This document shows positions 11,020 through 22,568 of a stretch of 64,000 nucleotides of DNA, in pieces. Position 1 is the stretch's first letter. Every line of letters starts with the position of its first letter. The translations under genes were made by a program, and so were the position numbers. This stretch comes from Sistotremastrum niveocremeum HHB9708 (taxonomy: Eukaryota > Basidiomycota > Agaricomycetes > Sistotremastrales > Sistotremastraceae), in contig KV419416.1 in NCBI GenBank assembly GCA_001630475.1, positions 420,937 through 484,936 of the forward strand, in the 5' to 3' direction. Under the pieces are notes generated by a model that saw only the letters and a program-made list of their open reading frames with translations, made no database searches and was not told the origin of the DNA.

Positions 11020-11153
11020 TCCACTTGCCGATCAACGTGTCGATTGGCTCTCCGTCTCCTTTTCTTATATTGTCGTCTCGAATATCCGCTGTCTTAGATC
11101 CCTGCATCAATCTTCATCGCTTTTTGACCCCCATTGATTTTCTATTCGTGAGT

Positions 11154-11888
11154 TTATGAGCCTGACTCCGGTTGGCCTACGATATCCGCTCCTTCAAGTA
11201 ACCACCTCAACGTGACGCTTATCCGCCTTCGTCGCTCGACCTTCTCGATGCCCTGATCGGTGGAGACGTCGTCGGCCAATCTTCCTTCTATCCCGTGCGT
11301 CCAATGATATCGAGCATCGCCAGTCAAGACGAGGACGCTTCCCTCCGGCAGGTATAGCTCATACGCCTGCTTATCTTCTCCATCGTCCGTCGCAACTCTG
11401 ACAAACTGCATCGCGCATCCACTCCCCAAAGAAACCCCAATAATCCCATCTCCAAATCTCCGCAATAGATCGACGTGAGGGCTGATCCCTTCGCCGGGAT
11501 CATACATGTTTATGATCGCCTGACGGGCCCTCTGGGGATTGGGGGGAAATAAGAGGGCATATGTGTGATCGTCGAGATGTGGTCTCAGGATAGTCGAGAG
11601 TGATGTGAGGAGAGTTTCGAGGAGAGGGGGAAGGCCGTATCCTTGTGAACCTGCCCGTCCGAAGAGCATGATTTGATTCGTTTTGTGAGATGACGAAGAC
11701 GGTGAAAAATACGTTTCGTCGAGCGAAGTGTACAGTGTGATACAGAGATCATGGGGAAGATGGATGGATTGGTCGAAGAATAGACCTGGAATTGGAGGTG
11801 CAGTGCGAGATGCTACTGGCGACGATGGCTGCAAATTATCGTCGACATCATCAAAGAGCGAGTCAAGGTCGGAATCAGAGTCGGTCAT
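11154..11888 (-). CDS. AlkB-like 2OG-Fe(II) dioxygenase
   Basis: A single-exon gene of 244 residues. The Fe(II) ligands appear as HVD (in GISPHVDLLRRFGDGIIGV) and the distal His in YHWTHGIEGR, and the 2-oxoglutarate-binding arginines in RRRRISVTLRW. NMYDPGEGISPHVD is a typical AlkB-fold strand pair. The acidic N-terminus (MTDSDSDLDSLFDDVDD) is probably disordered. Family members remove alkyl groups from nucleic acids or proteins by oxidation; the substrate cannot be assigned from this sequence. The start is the ATG of MTDSDSD; the frame extends a little upstream without an ATG. Confidence 0.85.
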   Translation of the reverse strand: MTDSDSDLDSLFDDVDDNLQPSSPVASRTAPPIPGLFFDQSIHLPHDLCITLYTSLDETYFSPSSSSHKTNQIMLFGRAGSQGYGLPPLLETLLTSLSTILRPHLDDHTYALLFPPNPQRARQAIINMYDPGEGISPHVDLLRRFGDGIIGVSLGSGCAMQFVRVATDDGEDKQAYELYLPEGSVLVLTGDARYHWTHGIEGRLADDVSTDQGIEKVERRRRISVTLRWLLEGADIVGQPESGS

Positions 11889-11950
11889 AACAAGACAAAT
11901 ATTAGATATCACAGATTACATGCACTAAAGACATATTTACTACTAATATA

Positions 11951-13293
11951 CTACCTCCTTCGTCTGGGAGGTGGGGGTGGCGACCGAGTGCGACTACGAC
12001 TACGGGACCTAGACATACTTTTGGACATGCTTCTGCTCCTCGACATCGACCTCGTCCGGGAACGTGTTCGGCTTCGTGATCTCGACCTGGAACGACTTAA
12101 CGATCGTCTAGCATCTCTGAACCTTTCCCTCTCTCTAGGCCGTTCCCTCTCATTGCGGTACCTGTCGCCATATCTCGGAGCTGGCGACATCTCCCTCCGA
12201 TCCCGTCTTCGACCACCTCCACCTCGCCCAAAATCACCACCACCCCGACCTCCGCCTCCTCCACGACCATTATACGGCCTCTCTCTATCCCTGTCTGCGT
12301 CTCGTTCTCTCGGCCCACGTTCCCTCTCACGGTCTCTGAAACCGTCTCTGGGGCCATCTCTGTCGCGATCACGATCCCCGCCGGGCGGTCCACCTCGTCC
12401 AAGACCAGGGCCCGAAACACCAGGTCGAGCTCTCCAGTGAGCAGATCCTCTCCCAGCACCAGGTCCACCACCCAACGAGCCAGACCCTTGCGGCCCTCCC
12501 CATCCCGAATCTCCTCTCCTTCCATCCGGTCCCGCACTGAGAGGTGCATTCCATTTCCCACTCGGCGCACGATCAGTCGACCCGTTCAACCCTGCTGATC
12601 CTTTGATCGATAGGGGACCAGCGGCGAGGCCAGCCGTAGCGTTCTTGGGAAGGATGACGGAAATGAGCATATAATCTCCTGGCACGAAACGAAGTTCGTC
12701 GAGCGTCCTTTCCGCTTTTAGTTTCTCCAGTTCTTCGGGTGTAGGTTCGATGAGACCAGATGCGTCTGGTGTGATGTTTTCAGCGATGTTTTTCTCGACG
12801 GCGTCGACTGCTGCGATGAATGAGCCTGGGTCGCCAAGGATGTCTCTTGAGTAGACTATCCCTAGCTCTTTTGAGGTGAAGGCACCGCGGTTTGTTGCGT
12901 CTGCATATAAGACGCGGAATGCATAGCGAGCGAGAGGATGTCGGAATTCGATAGTGGAGGGAGCAACAGAACGGAGGGTGGTAATTAGTTCGCGAAGGGT
13001 AGCATCTTTCCTGTCCTGCTCGTCAGCACATATACTAACTTCAAAGCGTCGAAAGGAGGCGAACCAAGTATAGAGCTGATGTTCATCAGTTATAGGAGGA
13101 GTTCCATCTTCAAAAAGGTTCAGTGAATGGAAACCACCGATTTTGACAAATGCGCGGATTAGAAAGGGTACTGTCTAATGAATCACTTTTAGTAAATGTA
13201 GCAAATTTGGGGCCAGTACAAGATACGAACCTTCGATCGGTCGACCGTCGACAGCGAGTCGTTTTCTGGAGGCGGGACCGCGTCGACTTCCAT
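11951..13293 (-). CDS. SAP18-domain protein with long RG/RS-rich tail
   Basis: Exons 13293..13231, 13174..13065 and 13010..11951; 410 residues. After exon 1 the protein reads KTVPFLIRAFVK, then YTWKDATLRELITTLRSV, FRVLYADATNRGAFTSKELG and VPGDYMLISVILP. These are the conserved strands of SAP18, the ubiquitin-fold subunit of the Sin3 and ASAP complexes involved in histone deacetylation and mRNA processing. The YTW-K join removes a 54-nt intron and restores the family motif. Residues ~205-330 are Gly/Arg/Asp-rich, and the last ~60 are Arg-Ser dipeptides ending PPPPPRRRR. Human SAP18 is only ~150 residues, so the tail is extra. RS tails are typical of splicing factors, which fits the ASAP role (inference). 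Confidence 0.88.
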
Positions 13294-13357
13294 CTTTCGC
13301 GACGACACAGAACGAGTAGAAGCGGAGTTTCAATTCAACTTTTCCTTGGGATTTCTA

Positions 13358-13717
13358 TGGTGCGGGCCACTTAGTCACCACTACTTTTGTATAGCGCCTA
13401 CTGCTCATCCAGAAATGGTAATGGGGCTTATCCCTCTAACAGAAATGCTTGTATTGACGAGAGGAACAAATCTGTAAGAGGGATTCCGCAGATTCTCAAA
13501 ACTGACGGAGTTAGAGACTTTTGTCCGGACCAAATTGGCCGGAACCCTTAAGTTCCCCTATTGGGACGTCCCGGACATGATGCCCGATATTTCCGTGACT
13601 CGGATTCGACGTTTTTGGCTGAATTTGAGTGTCCAAAATCTGAAAATTTTCCCAGATCCAAATTGGCCGGGCGCCTAATGCTATACACAAGTAGCGGTGA
13701 CTAAGCGTCCCGCACCA
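13358..13717. mobile_element. MITE with ~45-bp terminal inverted repeats and TA target duplication
   Basis: The left end TGGTGCGGG..CTTAGTCACC..CTACTT.TGTATAGC is repeated inverted at the right end with a few mismatches. TA flanks both ends (13356-13357 and 13718-13719). The 360-bp interior has no ORF and carries two AAATTGGCCGG words. The size, long inverted repeats and TA duplication suit a non-autonomous element mobilised by a Tc1/mariner-like transposase; the superfamily is inferred. It sits 65 bp upstream of the SAP18 ATG and could affect that promoter. Confidence 0.8.
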
Positions 13718-13845
13718 TATTCGTTTTAGGGAATGGTACAGCGAGGATAATAATACAGGGGTGTCATAAGGCCGTTAAACGCGCGTAAAAATCAGAGATG
13801 AAGATTGCAGTCAGAGAAGTGAAAACCATAAAACATAAAACCCAA

Positions 13846-15550
13846 TCATGGCCCTTGTCGTAATCCCATCCCGCCGAGTTCCATCAATATTCTTCCTCGA
13901 ACCCTTTCGAGGCTCTTTCCAAGTTCGTTTCTCCCTTCGAGAGGATTAGGAGGGAGACTGATTGCTCCCCAGAATGTATCTCGCTTCGAGAGATAGATCA
14001 TAGGTTTAGGATGAAGAGCGAGTAGCTGCGTCCTCAGATCTTCCCTCTGAGTAAATTTCAAATAAAGGACTTCATCCATCTACATATCATGAGCCAAGTT
14101 TGCATCGGCTCGGAGACGTGACATACCTTTGCGAACATCACCTGCTCCCAATCCGGCCGAATCGCGCTCACATCTCCCGGGTCAAGCGTCTTGAGGAAAT
14201 GTGATACCTCCCTAGCCTTGTTCCCACATTTTCGGATTTTACTGGCAATATCGGGTCTTGCATCAATATACTTCATCGCCTCCCAAAGGTGATACGCAGT
14301 CGGGTAGATTTTGTTGTCATAATGAACCGGGAATGCTGATACATGCGAAAAGGGGTGCGATCGTTCGAAGTAGAAAGGTTCTCCAACGCTGCCGCCTTGC
14401 AGGCCGGGATTCAGTTGTGATGGAGCGAGGAATTGTGAGCCCGGTGTTTGCGGGAATTGGGGCTGGGGAGGTTGAGGTAGGATATTCGATTGAGAAGGCA
14501 TCATCATCGGCGTTGCTCCGGGTGCACCAGCTAATGGCGGACCAGGTATAACACCTTGCGTCTCTCCTCCGCCTGCTGGCGAGAGGTTCGCGTTAAGATT
14601 GGGGAACGGTGATCCATCTGGGAGGGTCCACTGTCGATTCGAGAGATTCGCAGGGATATATGTCTGCGCTCGATGAGTCATTCGCTCTTCTTCTAACCGT
14701 TGTCGTCGGCGCTCTGCATCGCTCAATACCATGTTAGACGTCCCAGGCGGGATGTATCCTGGTCTATATTGGCGTCCATTCGGATTGGAATTCCCATCGC
14801 CAGCGCTGAAGGAGCGGAATACGCGTCCTCGTTTTCTTTGGGATTGAGGTTCATCTTGATCGCGTGCCCCGCCATTACGATATTGTGAATGCGATCGCGT
14901 AGGCGTAAGTGGTGGTCGATTGCCCATGAATGGAGTCCCATCAGGATATGTCCACTGAGCTGCAGTCATATCTGATCGACCGCGAGCGTGACCCGGAAGT
15001 CTGCCAGCATGCTTGCCCCGTCGTCGATCATCGGCGAACAAAGGACCTTGTCTCTCTTCTTCTTCCTCTTCCTCATCGTCTCGACCACGCCCTGTGAGAG
15101 CCGTGGTGAGACTTCTGAATAGTCCCTTCCGTTTTGGTTGTTCATCTCTTCGATCAAGATGTCCATTAGCGAATCGAGATGAAGAAGCCGAATGTTGTCG
15201 ATCATGGCCATTAGGTCTTCTTTCGCCCTGAGTATTGAAATAGCTATTCACGTCATGCAATCGCGGTAGTGGCTCTTTCGGAGGGACAGGTAATGGATTT
15301 TGGCCGGCGTATGGATATCCAGCTACATTGTCGATTCAGTACTCCGAGTCATAGCGCAACGGTCAGTTAAAGGGAACGTACGATCATCCATGCGGGGTAT
15401 TTGTTGGAAACGCCTAGGTCTCCTTGGATCATAGTCTCCCCCTCCAGCAGGATATTCACCTGGTCGACCTTGCCAGTACGGATATCCAGCCTGAGTCCCA
15501 CCGTTCCAAGGTCCCTGTTGATCTCGCGGGGACGAAGATGACGCGCCCAT
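13846..15550 (-). CDS. NADAR-domain protein with disordered N-terminus
   Basis: Exons 15550..15382, 15322..14127 and 14079..13846; 532 residues. The first ~350 residues are Gly/Pro/Arg/Gln-rich and probably disordered, with two WTxPDGxPF motifs. The C-terminal ~175 residues form a NADAR (YbiA/DUF1768) domain: FSHVSAFPVHYDNKIYPTAYH, LWEAMKY, RPDWEQVMFAK, then across the last intron MDEVLYLKFTQREDLRTQLL, DTFWG and GRNELGKSLERVRGRI. NADAR enzymes are N-glycosidases acting on riboflavin intermediates or ADP-ribose-type substrates. The substrate of this fungal protein is not known to me. The intron before MDEV restores the domain, which supports the model. Confidence 0.85.
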
Positions 15551-16123
15551 CTATGAACTGCTCCAGACGGAGTGACACGTATGACAGTGATAACGATTGC
15601 GCTCTTGATAACGACTTCGATGCTTCAGTCGGTCCTTTGAGAGGTTGAGATTTGATGCGAGCCAGGATCGGATTCAGAGAGCCACGAGGCAAGCGCTATA
15701 GCCGCCCGGCGATTTTCCTATTCGAGAATGCGGAAAGTTGACGAACCCAGCGTTGATTCCAAAGTTGATTCATCTGAGCCATCAAATGGAGTGAACGCAG
15801 TTGTTACGGAGTGTGCTCTTCACTATGGATAGAAGTTAGGTTTTGGGAGATCGAGAACCGGGCTCCGACTGGCTTTGAAGCATGCATCGTCTGGCAACAT
15901 GTCATGCATGTCATGGGTCAAGGGTTGGTGAAAATAATCTCATGAATTTTCATATTAGGCAAGATGGAGTAGGGGGGCGACATAATGGAGCTTATTAGGA
16001 CTCTAAGCAGTGCACAAATTGCAAGGGAGCAGTTGCAAAACTCGTTTACTATCATGGCAGCATTCATACAGGACGAATGTTACATCGCGTCCGGATACTT
16101 TCTTTGTTCCAATGATATCACGT
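15551..16123. other. Intergenic, nothing recognised
   Basis: 573 bp between the NADAR gene start and the 3' end of the small secreted protein gene. I saw no coding sequence, repeat or RNA gene. Confidence 0.5.
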
Positions 16124-16633
16124 TCAACAACAATTCTGTACTAATGGTGCACCCATGACCAAGACAAATCCATGCCATTTATACCAGGAGTCCTCTACGA
16201 CATCATGGTCAATAACGGACCGTGCGCTCAAACCAAAGTACTCACAAGTTAGTTCCCAAATTTCTCCTTCAGGACTGATATTGAGACACACGCTCAAGTC
16301 ACCCGATGGCCAGATAAGGGTCGAAGGGCATGAATTCCCGAGGTGAAGTGTGAAGGGAAGTGGAAGGAAGTTGACGTTGGAAACGCGAAGCGATTCGTAC
16401 GGGAAAATGTTACAGATGTTCCTCGCCGACGACGTGCTCAATTGGATGTTGGTACATGGACTCGCGCAGTTGGGGTTTGCGCATAGAGTGAGAGTCCATA
16501 CGTCCCCCGCGAGAGGGTTTATGGTCTCGTTGAAAACGGTGGCTGGCACGAGGGAGCTGCCGGGGGTGATGGGGTTGGAGAAGACGGTATGGCATAGGCC
16601 AAGCGCGAGGAGAAGGTGAGAAGCTTTGAACAT
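16124..16633 (-). CDS. Small secreted cysteine-rich protein
   Basis: An intronless gene of 169 residues. Residues 1-19 (MFKASHLLLALGLCHTVFS) form a signal peptide. The mature protein has nine cysteines (LC, NC, PC, NIC, SC, VC, TC and a terminal CC) and three possible N-glycosylation sites. I recognise no domain. Size, signal peptide and cysteine content suit a fungal small secreted protein, possibly an effector or wall protein (inference). No paralogue occurs in the window. Confidence 0.65.
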   Translation of the reverse strand: MFKASHLLLALGLCHTVFSNPITPGSSLVPATVFNETINPLAGDVWTLTLCANPNCASPCTNIQLSTSSARNICNIFPYESLRVSNVNFLPLPFTLHLGNSCPSTLIWPSGDLSVCLNISPEGEIWELTCEYFGLSARSVIDHDVVEDSWYKWHGFVLVMGAPLVQNCC

Positions 16634-19600
16634 GTCCTTTAGACGATGAGGTGAAGAGAATGCTGCGTTCTGGCGCTGCAGAGAAGTAGAGCGAAAACGT
16701 TCATCTTTATGTTATCGAGAAAACAAGTTTCTGGGTCCGGTATGCTGAGCGCAGACATGCTGCGGTGTAGCTTGACACGATCTACTTCCCTGCGATGAAA
16801 TTGAGCTGAAAATCCTCGTCTGAATCTGTCTGCTAGTCCAGAATCCGGCATCTGGGTCTTCATCGAGACAGAAACTCCAGGAACATTATGATGATTGCCC
16901 TGACCACATGAAGAATCAATGTTCATCTGTCTCATGACTTGGATAACCGGAGCAACTTCCGGAGGACGTACTCATTGGATGTGATATCTGGCAATCACTT
17001 TTTTTACGACGGCTTCCGGGCGCTCGCATTGGGCTTTAGAGCGTCTGCACGATATGCAGTCTTTGGGAGATGAAGGAGATGTACTGTGCTTGAATGAGGG
17101 CAGACCGGGCATGTCTCTGCATTTGTTCGAGAGCATGGGTGCAAAACCATCACTTTAGATCTGTGGAGATGCATCGGCCTGAACAAGAGAGAAAGATTGA
17201 AGTCCTCGGCTATTAGCAGACACGTGTGACCTGTCTGGCTTTGCTTGATCATCCGTGGGAGGTGAATGAAGTTGAAGAAATGTTAACAAGAGAATGATTG
17301 TAGACGAATCCTGAGATTCATTCTTGGAGGGTCGAAATATTGCAATGACTCGATGCCGATGTGCATGATCAGCTTATTACGTAATTTTCAAAGGCTCTTG
17401 CTGGCAGCTCTTAGCGCTCATGTCCGCTTGACGTCCAGAATATATCTCAGACTCGGATGTCACGACTGCTCGAGAAATTTCGAACGAACCTGAAGAAAAC
17501 CCGATTTGGTACTCGTGGAGACACGGCATTTGAGACGCCATCCCTGCAATTCTCGAGGTACAACTTGAAGCCGGACCGGGACTGGTCCGACTGGGTGTGA
17601 ACGATCCAGTTTTGCGATGAGTCAGTCTGAGTGTAACTCTGAAATTTCTCCTGCTACCCCTGGCGCCTATGATATAATTCCTGAACCCCAAGTCAAATTT
17701 CACGTCATCTAGATCGAGAGCCGGAGAACTCACATGGCCGAGAGCCGCCTGATCGAACGTATATCATGCTGTGAATCGCAAGGAAGATTCACGTGGTCTG
17801 CATGATAATCTGCCGGCGTTCAGACCAATCGTAGAGGCTCGCAGGGCCGATAATCAGGCACAGAGATAGTAAAGCGGACGAGTCATGGATCGAATAGGAT
17901 AGGACGCATACTCGGAGTGCGTCCTATACCCGCTAGATATCAAGAAGCCGGGAATTTACTGCCTGGATGGTGAACACAGCATGATCAGGAACAATAACGG
18001 AAGCAAAAGAGTAGAAACAGACCATGATCTACATTGTAGAAGGCCGAGTGGTCTTGGCAGGACCAGAATGATCAGTGCATGATCACGATGTCTTTGTCAT
18101 TGAATCATTCCTCCGTGTGGAAAAAACGATATCGAAGGCCAGATCACCGAATATCAACACACGTTCGTGTCCTTGCTGTCCGCTACTCCCGGCCATGCCC
18201 TAATCATTTGCGTTGCACGATGTGCGACCAGAATATGGTTCGGTGTTGACAGTAGTCTAGGGTTGATCCAGTGGGGATAGAACATGCAAGGTTGGCGAGG
18301 CTCAGGAGACGATAGTAAGAAGTGAGGTGTGAATTCACGGCGAGGCCGCGCGTCCTGTTAGAATTTTGAGGTCTTCGGCAGCTAGCAGACTATGTAGTCA
18401 CTCACGGTCAGGATAGTAGGTTAGAACACAGTCCGTACATTTCTCTTCAGTGCTCGATGTCAATAGCCAGCAAGCAGCTCGTTCGAAGGCTCGTTCAATC
18501 CCTCAACGACGTATGTGACTTCAAAGAGCTCTCCGGCGTTAGGTTAGGATATTGCACAAATTCCCAGATTGAGACGTGTGAAGGTGGACTTCGGCCAAGA
18601 GTGCGGGCTTTGAGAGAACATCAGAATATGGCGTGGAAATTCGACCGCGAAAGATAGATGCCAGTGCAGGCAGAGCTGACACTAAATGACTGGGCATTGC
18701 TAAAGGGAGACCAGGGATAAAATTATGTTGCCGTGATTTGAATTTCTGGCTGGCGATGCTCGAGCATGACAGAATGGATGGTCCTGCCTAGAAAGTAACT
18801 CGGTTTCCGTCTTGATGGCGCGGCAACCGCCGCCATATCTTGAACTTCGCTTTGTTCGAGCACTTTGCGTGCATGGAGGACTATAGTATATTGTTGGCAG
18901 GTCTTTTGATATGCAGTCTCGCGTCTCGAGTCCTTCCGAACTTTCAGTCAACCTGCGCGCTTGCTCTCAGAATTTTTGAAGAACTATCTTGGGAAGGCCG
19001 CAAAAATTTCCACGTGTTGTCAGAAAACGTCTTTCGCTGCTCTGTAAAAATTCATGTGCTACGTGCTTGTTGAGTTTGATGATCCAGGCTCACATCCAAG
19101 CTTCGTCGACCCACAGATGGACATCACTGAATTTTCTGTGTCGCCTCTCATAGTCGAGGCATTAATATTGAAATCAGCTCGTCTTCTCCCAGCCTCACAT
19201 TGGAATCCATTCGAATATCTTCAGCCGCAAAATTTTCCAGTCGGGAAAAAAACTCGTACGATATCAACCCATCGTAGCGCTCACTCAGTCAAACGCTAGA
19301 CTTCTCGGACTAGGATCGGAACTCAATCTCTCGTCAACATGCCAGAACACCGTAGCACATACTGAATGTCTATGTTGAATTCTACGCTCAGATCTCTTAC
19401 TCTTACTCTGAGATACTGCTGTGACTCGCTTTTCTGAAAGTTGGTCGTCTGACGGTCCCCCAAACTCGACAACGATGCTTATAGATTCAATGCCGGGCAA
19501 ACCTCGAGTTCCTCGTCAACCCGACTTTGATCCCACGCAATACGACTCAGTCAAGTGCATCATCATCTGCCGAAAGAGAAGTGCTGTCCAAGCACTTCCC

Positions 19601-19677
19601 CATCCAAATCTCTCGGTCCAAGCCGAGCTCGGCAGACAGACCCCTGGAATCATGCCAAGCCTGAGGATGCTGGGTCG
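16634..19677. other. 3-kb gene-poor stretch next to the right duplication arm
   Basis: No supportable gene. The longest ORF (17377..17733, minus, 118 codons) has no recognisable domain, splice partners or paralogue. A perfect 10-bp inverted repeat with a 9-nt gap lies at 17899-17927 (arms ATAGGACGCA). The last ~250 bp carry the promoter block shared with the other CBM1 genes. The rest may be decayed sequence. Confidence 0.5.
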
Positions 19678-19684
19678 TATAAAG
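19678..19684 (+). promoter_or_regulatory. TATA box of CBM1 gene copy 2
   Basis: TATAAAG within GTCGTATAAAGTGAC, 36 bp before the terminal G-ATG. The same word GTCGTATAAAG precedes CBM1 copy 3. Confidence 0.6.
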
Positions 19685-19719
19685 TGACGACTCTGGCGAA
19701 TAGTATCTTGCGTCTCAGA

Positions 19720-20162
19720 ATGTTGCCTTCGTCTCGCATTCGCACTGTTCTATCTCTAAGCCTTATAATCGTTGGATTTGTCGCAGCTGTAAGTGATCCT
19801 TCTTCTACGCCCCGTTATCAATACAATACCCATAGTCTTTGGTTCATCCAACAGGATGACACACCTACCCCTACCATCACCTCGCCGCCTAGTACTCAAA
19901 CCACCACTCACTCCGTATCAATCGTGACCGATTCTGGGTACTGGATCCAATCCCATTACGGCCAGTGCGGTATGCGCGATTAATATTCTCATCCATGTGC
20001 ACACCTTGACAATGTATCGCAGGCGGAATGGGATATCAAGGCCCCGATCTCTGTACTCCTACGTACAAGTGTCGTGAAGTCGTCCCAACGTTTTACTCCC
20101 AGGTATATTTGCTATGCATGCTGCCTGTGTAACCATGACTGACCGAATAGCAGTGTCTTTAA
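19720..20162 (+). CDS. Small secreted CBM1 protein, copy 2
   Basis: Four exons (19720..19788, 19855..19969, 20023..20102, 20154..20162); 90 residues. A signal peptide ends near FVAA, then a short DDTPTPTITSPP-type linker, then a CBM1 module reading QSHYGQCGGMGYQG..., with four cysteines and ending FYSQCL. QSHYGQCGG is the same opening as in classical cellobiohydrolase modules. The segment between the third cysteine and the final aromatic pair is one residue longer than usual, and the usual Asn there is missing. Intron positions and phases match copies 1 and 3 exactly. There is no enzyme domain. Confidence 0.88.
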
Positions 20163-20445
20163 TCGAGAATTTTCAAGTCATCGATGAGTAGACTAATGGC
20201 ATACATCGACTGTAGCACGATACATGAGAGACTTGAACACGATACTGCAAATTGGAGCAAAGTTTCTACTATTGAACAATCCTGCAAACTATTACGTGGC
20301 CAACAATGCAAAGTACAAAAAAAATACAAAAGGCGATACAAGATACAAGATATCATGATAATGAATGATACGAGATACGAGCGATACATTGCGATAGATA
20401 AGCTAATATAAAGATAAAGATAAATTCCAATATACAAAAATCTCT

Positions 20446-22568
20446 CTACGGTCTCCAAACAGGTTTCGTATTCTTGATAACTTTCACAATCTTCTTGATC
20501 GATTTCTTCGCGACGACTTCCCCAGCACTTGATGGTCCGCCAGCGATATAGTGCTTCCACTTGCCCTTGAGTCCTGTCGGTTTCTTGGGAGTCGGGATTC
20601 TTGAGACTCGGCGATAATCCGTTGGGACGTCGTTGTAGACGAAGGTGGGGTCGACGAATGAGCGGTCGGAGCGGCGGGTTGAGACTTTCGTCATTGAGGA
20701 ACTGGGGCTTGAAGGTGCGGGTGCTGGGATCAGCGTCGAGGCGAGAGAGGGAGAGGTCGTAATGACGGTTTCCGTGGAAGTACTAGGGACAGACTAGCAG
20801 AGGACGTCAGTATATTGTAACGATGTAGAAGAATGAAAATACTCACCTCGATGAGAGCACGAGGCACCGGATTCGAATTGAGGTACGAAGACAAGTCGTG
20901 GTCGCCATCATAGCGAAGAACCAACGGAAGCTTGTTGGTAAGAATGTACATGGCCCTTTCCACAGAGCGGTCCTGAGACTGCGAGGCGTCAGTAATTATT
21001 CAAGACAAATCAAGAGAAGATCTTACAGTTTCGACTTCGACAATGTTGGTAGGAGGATTCTTCTTTGCGTTGTTGCGGCGCCGACGGCCTTCTTGATCGA
21101 GTACATATGACGGATCATCTTCAAAAGCGAATGTGACCTGCCACAAAACAGTTAGAGACCATATATGCACTATTAATAAAATAGAGGGGCTTACCATTTC
21201 ATCCAGAGGCGCACTTCCGGTCTTGCCTTCGACTGCAGGAGCAGTAACGAGCGTCGTACCCGAATCCCACGAGACGAGGTTCTCAACCTCGCTCTCGTCC
21301 TCCTCCGGAATAGGGCTCAGTCTGCCAGAGGGAGCTGAGGAAGTGGTGACCACGACCCCGTAGTCCTCTTCGTCATCGTCTTCAAAAGAAGACTCGGAAG
21401 CAGGACTAACCCCCAATCTGGAAACAGACCGAGCTACAGGAGACTCACCTTCATCCGCGTCTTCGACCTCCTCTTTGATAGCGTTGAGAGGAGGAAGCGG
21501 AACATACCTGTGAACATCTTGATAGTGCGATAAACGCAAAGCATCCTCGACGACATCCCCTGCATCCTCTTCGACTGAAGAGTTGACAGAAGCGTCGTCG
21601 TCGGGGTCCGCCGAACCCTTATCTCCAGCCTCCTCCTCCTCCTCGATGACATCCAGGGGCGGAAGGGCCACATAATTACGGATGTCCTGCCAGTCCTCAA
21701 GACGCAGGGCACTCTCTTCAACAACATTAACCAACACCAAAGACTTGTCATCCCCAGACAAAGTCGAAGACGAAAAAGAAACATCGGGAGAAACAACAAC
21801 AAGAGCACACACCGAATTGTCCGAAGACTCGGAAAGAGACTCTTCGGCGTCGAAGAAAGAGACGGAGGTGCTAGCATCCTGCGATTCGACGTCAGTCCTA
21901 GATGAAGATATAGAGAAACATGAGAGACGTACCTGGTCATGTTCATCGGTGTTGTCGGTGCCTTCATAGAACGCATGCTCGCTCCACTCTTCGTCTACTT
22001 TGCCATCGCAGATGAGCGCAACTTCCTGGACAGAGACATCATCAGCAGGGTTGTATCTCCAGAAGCCTACCTCATCGTGGGGTTCCGTGATCTCCGAAGG
22101 ACGGACTACGGTCGGGCCTGCAATACGAGTCGAGAGCGCCATCGAAGAAAGTACCACCCCGTAAAGCGATGTGCCGATGACCAGCAAGAGCATCTGTGCA
22201 GAAGAGGGGTCAGAGTCTGTAGCGACATGGAGATAGTGTCAACGTACATCGATGTGGGAGTGCATCTTGGAAGCTGCAACTGAAAGGTGAGCGAGTACGA
22301 CAGAGTCCCGGATACGGGTAACCTGGGCGGCGATGAGAGGAGCAGAGATAATGACGCACAGTTCGCAGAAGACGTTGAAGACGTCGGAGACGACGAAGAT
22401 CTGCAGGGAACCAAGTCAGTATGAAACAACGACAACACGAAGAACAGCACGTACGTTGAAGAGAACCAATAAAACGAAAGAAGACCAACTCGCGTCGCAG
22501 AGCCATCCACCGAGGACCTCGACCAGGATAACGAACAGAACGATTGCTTGGGCAGCGGTGCTTGACAT
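20446..22568 (-). CDS. Multi-pass membrane protein with long acidic tail, copy 2
   Basis: Seven exons (22568..22455, 22400..22248, 22193..21933, 21878..21195, 21137..21027, 20972..20847, 20793..20446); 598 residues. Six of seven exons have exactly the same length as in the copy at 3506, and exon 4 is one codon longer. The transmembrane N-terminus, the two LP.L..IEEE-type repeat motifs and the basic tail KIVKVIKNTKPVWRP are conserved. The tail and the N-terminus differ less between copies than the adjacent F-box genes do, which suggests purifying selection. Family unknown to me. A gt..ag-bounded 45-nt in-frame segment (22070..22026) matches the one in copy 1. Confidence 0.8.

Noticed and set aside
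11988-12570. Long ORFs on both strands opposite or out of frame with the SAP18 tail
   Set aside because: They are low-complexity shadows of the Arg/Ser/Gly-rich coding sequence, which leaves several frames free of stops.
17377-17733. 118-codon minus-strand ORF
   Set aside because: No recognisable motif or paralogue and surrounded by non-coding sequence; may be chance.
17899-17927. 10-bp perfect inverted repeat
   Set aside because: Too short and isolated to assign a function; no second copy seen.
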